Source: Seminavis robusta (taxonomy: Eukaryota > Bacillariophyta > Bacillariophyceae > Naviculales > Naviculaceae). From it: a stretch of DNA of 64,000 bases. The notes beneath the pieces were generated by a model that was not told the origin of the DNA, ran no database searches, and saw only the letters and a program-made list of their open reading frames with translations. The translations under genes and the position numbers were made by a program. Positions 59,553-64,000 of this stretch are shown here, piece after piece. Position 1 is the stretch's first letter; each line of letters begins with the position of its first letter. The stretch covers positions 1 to 64,000 of the forward strand of contig CAICTM010000481.1 of the NCBI GenBank assembly GCA_903772945.1, read 5' to 3'.

Positions 59553-60165
59553 TCATCGACGCTTGGGCATGCGATGACAAGCTTGACAAGCCGGGGCGCA
59601 ATCTTCGAGCATCCAGCGTGGATTCTTCTCACATTCGCCTAAGGAAAACGAGATTAAACAGGTTGTTGAGCACAATCCATTGAACAAGGAGAAGGTATCT
59701 TTGGAAATGTTCCGAATTCAATATCCTACCGCACTTACCCAACAAACTCCAGTGACTACAACCTCTGTGTTTATTTCGACACTGATCTTTCTTGGCATAG
59801 ACGGACTCTTTCATGTAGGCTTCTGTCTTTTGAATAATGTATTGAATTTCATCCTTGAGGGGTCCATATGCAATTTGGGGTTCGTCGTCCCAATGGTTTT
59901 CGACAAAGGAGGGACAGGAATTGCAGCTGCAGGGACAAGACTCCAACATGAATCCATCGTTGACTTCACATTCTCCCTCTTCGGCCCACTCGGCACATTG
60001 CTCGTGTGTATCGACACATTCTCCCGCAATGAGAAAGGCTTCCAGCTCGCTGCTGGAGACATTGTGATGAAACGCACACGCCGCCGCGGGACCTGGTGGT
60101 TGTGCTGCTGCCAACCAAAGCACCGCCACAGCGATAACGGACGTCAAGAGCGGAGAGAAGGACAT
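59553..60165 (-). CDS. Secreted protein with two ShKT domains (two exons)
   Basis: Exons 60165-59739 and 59638-59553, a 100-bp intron (GTAAGT...TTAG), phase 1; 170 aa. Start at the ATG 60165 (frame open from TTG 60192), giving a signal peptide M-S-F-S-P-L-L-T-S-V-I-A-V-A-V-L-W-L-A-A-A. Seen: domain 1 C-V-D-T-H-E-Q-C-A-E-W-A-E-E-G-E-C, completed by F-M-L-E-S-C-P-C-S-C-N-S-C; a helical linker; domain 2 C-R-N-K-H-R-G-C-S-H-W-S-L-L-G, completed in exon 2 by E-C-E-K-N-P-R-W-M-L-E-D-C-A-P-A-C-Q-A-C. Each has six cysteines in ShKT spacing. The GTAAGT donor was preferred to GTAGGA nine bases downstream because it restores the canonical W-x3-G-E-C. Known: ShKT modules are common in extracellular proteins and are often attached to prolyl hydroxylases in algae; a toxin role is not implied. 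Confidence 0.85.
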
Positions 60166-60744
60166 GTTGATTGATATAATATATTTGATCAAGATAGATA
60201 GTTAGCTAGCTAGCGTCGATTAGATTGTCTTCTTGTGCGCCCGAGGAGCCTGGAGATGCTCTGCTTCGAAAGTCCCGAGTGTCCGTCGAGAACAACGGCA
60301 ACAAAAACAACGGCCATTCTCTCGCGTAAAATATCTAATGCTAGCTAAATGCTTCGCATCATTGAGGACCCAATTGAGTCCTGTTTCTCACTATATCTCA
60401 GAATTACAACTCTGCTGTGTTACGTCTGACAACCGTCCTGATTTTGCAACGGCCTTCTGCGTCACTCCAATCACTTTCGCCATCAACCAACCACTCGAAA
60501 GCCCAGCAACGTAACGTGCCTGGACCTATCTTGGAACAGGTTAGTTTGGCGGAGTGGTTGGAGTTGGCACAAAAAGCATCATACAATCTTAGAAGCAGGG
60601 AGTCCTACGGTAACAAGAAGCGAATTGCCCTGCAGTTGACACCGTTCTGTCCACCAGAGTCGAGTCTGTCTTCTCCGATGTGTGGGTATCCGTGATTTGA
60701 TGGATTGATTGGAAGGCATACCTTCACAACAAGACTATGAAACT
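60166..60744. promoter_or_regulatory. Divergent intergenic region (ShKT and ALKBH7-like genes)
   Basis: 579 bp between divergent starts. A plus-strand frame 60417-60695 without ATG precedes the ALKBH7-like gene in another frame; I see no splice that joins it. Contains gttagctagctagcg near 60201. Confidence 0.4.
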
Positions 60745-61756
60745 ATGATTACTACAGTGCTGAAACATCAGCCCACCAAATTCGCAGTCTATGCGAGACT
60801 AGTGGCCCGACGCCATGCCAGTGCCGTTGCCGCCTCCTCGGTTGCTGCTCCTATTGCCGCTGCTACTAGTGCGACCACCACCACTAGCACTTTTGAGCTA
60901 TGTGACCCCAACCCGGAATTGGTAGATGCTCGCTTGGCACCATCCAATTTTGTGCCTTCATTGGCCGTTGTCTATCGAGACTTTTGCACGGAAGAAGAAG
61001 CACAGAGTCTAGTATCGGATGTGCAAGTTTGTCTCAAAAGGTAAGAGAGAGTTTCTGCATAGTATCGTATTGTGGATGGGATGGGACGATGTTGTTGGTA
61101 GTGGTATCTCCTGGAAGGAATCCACACGTCTTTATCTTTGGGGGTATCCGTGTTCCACGTGTTTCTGTGGGGCATCCGTTTGCTCAATCTTTCTATTTCC
61201 CCCTTCTTTATTCAGACGACGCTACGAAATGGGCCACTGGGATTCTGTCATTGTCAACTACAAAGAAACCGAGTTGCACGACGAAGAGTCCATCATCTCC
61301 TCGGATATTTCCAAAAACCTGCTGGACCGCGTTCGGTATCAATTGCAAGAACGACACTTGTCCCACAAAGACTTTACGTGGCTACCCTGTCATGTCATTG
61401 ATTTGCACAAGGACGGAGAATTGAATGCGCACGTCGACAGTGTCCGATTTTCGGGAGATATCGTTGCTGGATTGAGTCTGCTAAGTCCCAGTATTATGCG
61501 ACTTGTCCCCGATGACGATGGGGATGTCAAACATGGATTGGTCGAACGCAAGAAACACGAAGCCGCCGTGGGTGTCAATTGGGTGGATTTGTATCTGCCG
61601 CCACGATCTCTCTACGTGTTGGCGGATGCCGGTCGGTATCATTACAGTCATCAATTGTTGCCATCCGGGTCGGTCTTTTGCAGCAATGAAGAAGAGGGAC
61701 CCATTACCGTCCAACGGGATCATCGGATAAGTGTCATTTTTCGTGATGCCAAGTAA
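60745..61756 (+). CDS. ALKBH7-like 2-oxoglutarate/Fe(II) dioxygenase, probably mitochondrial (two exons)
   Basis: Exons 60745-61040 and 61216-61756, a 175-bp intron (GTAAGAG...TTCAG), phase 2; 278 aa from ATG 60745 (frame open from a TTG at 60709). Seen: N-terminus M-I-T-T-V-L-K-H-Q-P-T-K-F-A-V-Y-A-R-L-V-A-R-R-H-A, a good mitochondrial presequence; F-V-P-S-L-A-V-V-Y-R-D-F; then the double-stranded beta-helix: C-H-V-I-D-L-H-K-D-G, N-A-H-V-D-S-V-R-F-S-G (Fe ligands H and D), I-V-A-G-L-S-L-L-S-P-S-I-M-R-L, L-Y-V-L-A-D-A-G-R-Y-H-Y-S-H-Q (distal His) and R-I-S-V-I-F-R-D (Arg for 2-oxoglutarate). Known: H-V-D-S plus A-G-L-S-L-L-S-P-S-x-M-R-L is specific to ALKBH7, a mitochondrial protein involved in programmed necrosis and metabolism in animals. 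Substrate in algae unknown. Confidence 0.9.
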
Positions 61757-62309
61757 GTAAGTGTCAAAGCAAAGCAATACACTGACTGGATGGAAGTGGA
61801 GTTTGTACCTTGGCTGGCTGCTTGTGATTAATGCATACATTGGAATTACCGTCTGATCTTCGGACAGGACGAGAATCTGCGGCTTGAATGAAGCAGTGGC
61901 TGTGTACTTTTGTTTGCTCCGGGTCGTTGAATGCTAAGCTGTCTTCTGTGATCTCAATTTTTTTATTGTTTCGCTTGTTTCTCAGGGATTGAGTAGAGTG
62001 AATACAACCAGCCAGCCAGCCATGCGAAGAAAAGTTAGTTTGCATTGCCAACCAATACTACAGTACCGGTAGATAGAAATACATGATAAAAAGATTGCTA
62101 ACAATACTAGCTGCTTATCACGAAAGGGAAAGACGTCACGACGAGACGAAGAAACGAAATCGAATCGACATGTAGTATACCTCTCTCATGCGAACGATTG
62201 ATTAGGGGTGGCCTACCGGTAGCTACCAGAGTAGGGAAGACGGCACAATAAATTTCTATCAAGAAAATAATCACGCCCACCGTGAACAATGATATTCTGG
62301 TGGAAGCCA
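61757..62309. other. Convergent intergenic spacer
   Basis: 553 bp between convergent genes. AT-rich with a short accggtag near 62065. No gene seen. Confidence 0.45.
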
Positions 62310-62672
62310 CTATCTTCTGACGAGGGCCAATGAGAGCCAACCCGCCATGAGAGCGATTCCGCCCACGGGTGCTGCCTTGCCAACACTTCTATCTTCGGTA
62401 ATTGCGACGGCGTAACAGGATCCACTAAAGAGGGCCATACCCACCGTCAACAGCGCTCCAGATACATTGGCCATGCGTACGTTTTTTCGTCCGCAAATGG
62501 AAGGAGTGGCCACGAGGAGAATCGAATGCAGGAGATGGAATCTTGATCCACTTTCATACGTCTTGCCGTACGCTTCTTTCGATGGCTTGAGGCCATGAGC
62601 TCCGTACGCACTCGTGCCAATGGCAGCGCAGCCAGAAATGCCACCAAGGACTCGTTGCCAGGCAAGGCTCAT
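62310..62672 (-). CDS. TMEM256/DUF423 family small membrane protein
   Basis: 120 aa, intronless, ATG at 62672. Seen: W-Q-R-V-L-G-G-I-S-G-C-A-A-I-G-T-S-A-Y-G-A-H-G-L, then Y-x2-G-S-R-F-H-L-L-H-S-I-L-L, a helix A-N-V-S-G-A-L-L-T-V-G-M-A-L-F-S-G-S-C-Y and a final K-A-A-P-V-G-G-I-A-L-M-A-G-W-L-S-L-A. Known: G-A-x-G-A-H and the Y-x3-H-x-L-x-L motif with P-x-G-G define DUF423 (YwdK/TMEM256), a four-helix inner-membrane or mitochondrial protein of unknown biochemical role. Length is normal for the family. The first helix could double as an import signal. Confidence 0.9.
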   Translation of the reverse strand: MSLAWQRVLGGISGCAAIGTSAYGAHGLKPSKEAYGKTYESGSRFHLLHSILLVATPSICGRKNVRMANVSGALLTVGMALFSGSCYAVAITEDRSVGKAAPVGGIALMAGWLSLALVRR

Positions 62673-62947
62673 ACTGCAGTACTTACGGTAGAAGGAGGCT
62701 CCTTACTCACTTATTTCAGAGATCAATAGGATTATCCAGCAGTTTGCGAGGGTAGAAAGAACCGAACATGAGGCGGAACCTGAGACCCGACAAGGGCAAC
62801 AAAAAACGTTTTAAGCCAGCTGATTTTCTTAAAGGCGAAGATCGGGAAAACCTTCGCCCAGGGATGGGTGCTCGGCAATGTTGCGATCGGCCGCATGCTA
62901 TGCAAATCTGGGGATAGGACCGGGCAGCTAGCTAGGTTTGGGGAGCC

Positions 62948-63316
62948 ATGCGCAGTAAGCCCTTCGTGTTCTTGATGAGAGCCCGAACGCTTCGGGAGGA
63001 GCTTATGGGGCTTTGCCAGACAATGGAGGTCTCGATGGAGGCTGTTCGAATTCGGAAAAAGGGAAACTCGCCGCAACCACCACTAGAAAGAGAGTCAAGT
63101 GATGGTTCTGTCAAATCTCTGGCACCCATCAGCGCTGCAACAGGCGAAACTTCGGAAGGGGTCCTCCTTGTGGTCGAAATTGTAGCGGGACGAAACTTAT
63201 TGATTGGCGGCAAACATAGCTCTGATCCCTACGTCCAAGTCATGATGCGGGTAGCGTCTTCTGTTGGTTTTCCAACAAGGCCAAAACCTTCGAAAGCTTT
63301 TCTTCCATGCTCTTGA
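62948..63316 (+). CDS. Truncated C2-domain ORF
   Basis: 122 aa, ATG at 62948. Seen: a basic/acidic N-terminal part, then L-L-V-V-E-I-V-A-G-R-N-L-L-I-G-G-K-H-S-S-D-P-Y-V-Q-V, the first two strands of a C2 domain including the usual S-D-P-Y Ca2+-loop Asp; after M-M-R the sequence leaves the family and soon stops. It overlaps the end of the opposing ion-channel gene (63240-63316). Either a splice donor near 63250 (cggGTAGCG) leads to an exon elsewhere, or this is a broken fragment joined to foreign DNA. Membrane/lipid binding would be the role of an intact domain. Confidence 0.4.
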   Translation: MRSKPFVFLMRARTLREELMGLCQTMEVSMEAVRIRKKGNSPQPPLERESSDGSVKSLAPISAATGETSEGVLLVVEIVAGRNLLIGGKHSSDPYVQVMMRVASSVGFPTRPKPSKAFLPCS

Positions 63317-64000
63317 TTTCATTTGAAAGCTTTTCTTCCATAGCATTCATGTCCTTTCTGACTTGATGGAGCTCCAATTCCAAGACACTTTGTGTTGTGT
63401 TCTTGGCTGCAACATCCTTATTTGCTTGGGCTTTCTCTTCCTTTGTCGGAACCCAAAACAAAAATTCTCTGACACTGGCAGGCCAAAACGCTCCAAAGAA
63501 ACCTAGCCCTATGAGAACCCACAGCGATAACGCTATGGCCGAGAGAAAGCGCAGCACCATTGTCAGCCAAAACATTGGCGAAAGTGTTCCTAGACCCTTG
63601 TCTTCAAAGACCGACGTCAATTTCTGCCAAGTCCTGCTGGACGCCGCTGAACAGTCGACTTCGCAACAAAGGTCAATTTCACACCTGCCCCCAAAGAAAT
63701 TTATTTCCCTTTTCTTCGAAGCAAATACTGACCCCACTTCTGCGAGATAGTTCATCCGGTTCAACCAGAAACCCTGGCTCGTTTGTTCTTTACTCCAGAT
63801 ATCATTCCCAATGATGAAGGCCAACACATTGGCCAATAAGAGGACAACTGCGTAGACAAATACAACGTAGAGAAAGATGGAGAAGCCATTCTTGGGAATG
63901 TCATCTTCGCTGACTTCTCCAACTGACATGGTATAGACCTTCAGCAGTGCATCGAAGAAATTGCAAAAGTCAGATTGTCGGGTGCATTCTTCAGTTCCAG
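63240..64000 (-). CDS. C-terminal part of an ion-transport (voltage-gated/TRP-like) channel, partial
   Basis: The frame ends at TGA 63240-63242 and is open to the right edge (first codons seen: G-T-E-E-C-T-R-Q-S-D-F-C), so the gene begins outside the window; about 252 residues visible. The ATG at 63929 lies inside the pore region and is not the start. Seen: pore-helix-like C-N-F-F-D-A-L-L-K-V-Y-T-M-S-V-G-E; S6-like F-S-I-F-L-Y-V-V-F-V-Y-A-V-V-L-L-L-A-N-V-L-A-F-I-I-G; then F-W-L-N-R-M-N-Y-L-A-E-V; a Cys-rich stretch (C-E-I-D-L-C-C-E-V-D-C); a further hydrophobic pair (L-R-F-L-S-A-I-A-L-S-L-W-V-L-I-G-L-G-F-F-G-A-F); and a heptad-like coiled coil with two N-A-M-E-E-K-L-S / S-M-E-E-K-L-S repeats. 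Known: an N-(V/L)-L-A/I-F-I-I S6 after an F-F-x-A-L-L pore helix and an F-W-x-N-R-x-x-(F/Y)-x-A-E segment occurs in diatom ion-transport proteins (from memory). Ion selectivity unknown. Confidence 0.65.
   Translation of the reverse strand, partial: GTEECTRQSDFCNFFDALLKVYTMSVGEVSEDDIPKNGFSIFLYVVFVYAVVLLLANVLAFIIGNDIWSKEQTSQGFWLNRMNYLAEVGSVFASKKREINFFGGRCEIDLCCEVDCSAASSRTWQKLTSVFEDKGLGTLSPMFWLTMVLRFLSAIALSLWVLIGLGFFGAFWPASVREFLFWVPTKEEKAQANKDVAAKNTTQSVLELELHQVRKDMNAMEEKLSNEIKSMEEKLSKVLALLENQQKTLPAS

Noticed and set aside
59700-60174. 164-aa plus-strand ORF
   Set aside because: Antisense of the ShKT gene.
60417-60695. First exon of the ALKBH7-like gene
   Set aside because: Different frame, no ATG, and no credible donor/acceptor pair linking it; the ATG at 60745 already gives a mitochondrial-type start.

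Overview
The window is nuclear DNA of a photosynthetic stramenopile, most likely a pennate diatom. I cannot name the species. Supporting signs are: short GT-AG introns of about 70-190 bp; two heat-shock-factor-type regulators, a family strongly expanded in diatoms; an ankyrin protein built of W-A-R-E-N-G-C-P-W type repeats; a DUF445 protein whose N-terminus looks like a diatom plastid presequence; a bestrophin-like channel; ShKT and alanine/lysine-rich secreted proteins; and remnants of mobile elements. No bacterial operon structure, CRISPR array or rRNA gene was seen. Nine of the coding genes were modelled as spliced, and in eight of these every junction keeps the frame; the ninth (22195-23486) is uncertain.

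Layout. 1-4988 is a mobile-element-like unit with identical terminal direct repeats (240 bp visible). It carries a large transposase-like gene and a small opposing gene whose stop codons abut. 5129-15299 is a dense housekeeping block: ankyrin-repeat protein, bestrophin-like channel, HxxxDG acyltransferase-like protein, five-exon DUF445 membrane protein, and a TM9 superfamily (nonaspanin) protein divergent from the DUF445 gene. 15300-31485 is repeat-rich. It holds a hAT-like MITE with an 8-bp target duplication, an unknown 261-aa protein, a receptor-type class III nucleotide cyclase (five exons, one of 36 nt), a Harbinger/Tourist-like MITE flanked by TTA, an acidic protein split over two frames, a Mutator-like transposase, and about 4.5 kb of minisatellite and degenerate sequence.

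31486-40805 holds a secreted Cys-repeat/Lys-Ala-rich protein, an exostosin-like (GT47) glycosyltransferase, a two-PDZ protein and a leucine-rich-repeat-like protein, separated by a 3.6-kb non-coding stretch. 40806-44541 is minisatellite and unassigned DNA. 44542-54069 holds a four-exon HSF, a two-exon single-pass membrane protein of unknown function, a DDX42-like DEAD-box helicase (DECD variant) and a TPR/kinesin-light-chain-like protein. 56547-64000 holds a second three-exon HSF, a 5'-truncated retroelement tail, a secreted double ShKT protein, an ALKBH7-like dioxygenase, a TMEM256/DUF423 protein, a truncated C2-domain ORF, and the C-terminal part of an ion-transport channel running off the right edge.

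The genes do not form one pathway; this is an ordinary mixed eukaryotic neighbourhood with a heavy mobile-element load. The most unusual items are the terminal-direct-repeat element with tail-to-tail genes, the two well-bounded MITEs, the cyclase with a GC-type Glu but an atypical Gln at the second base-recognition site, and the frame-split acidic gene. Many open frames here begin only at GTG or TTG; for nuclear genes I moved starts to the first sensible ATG and say where.
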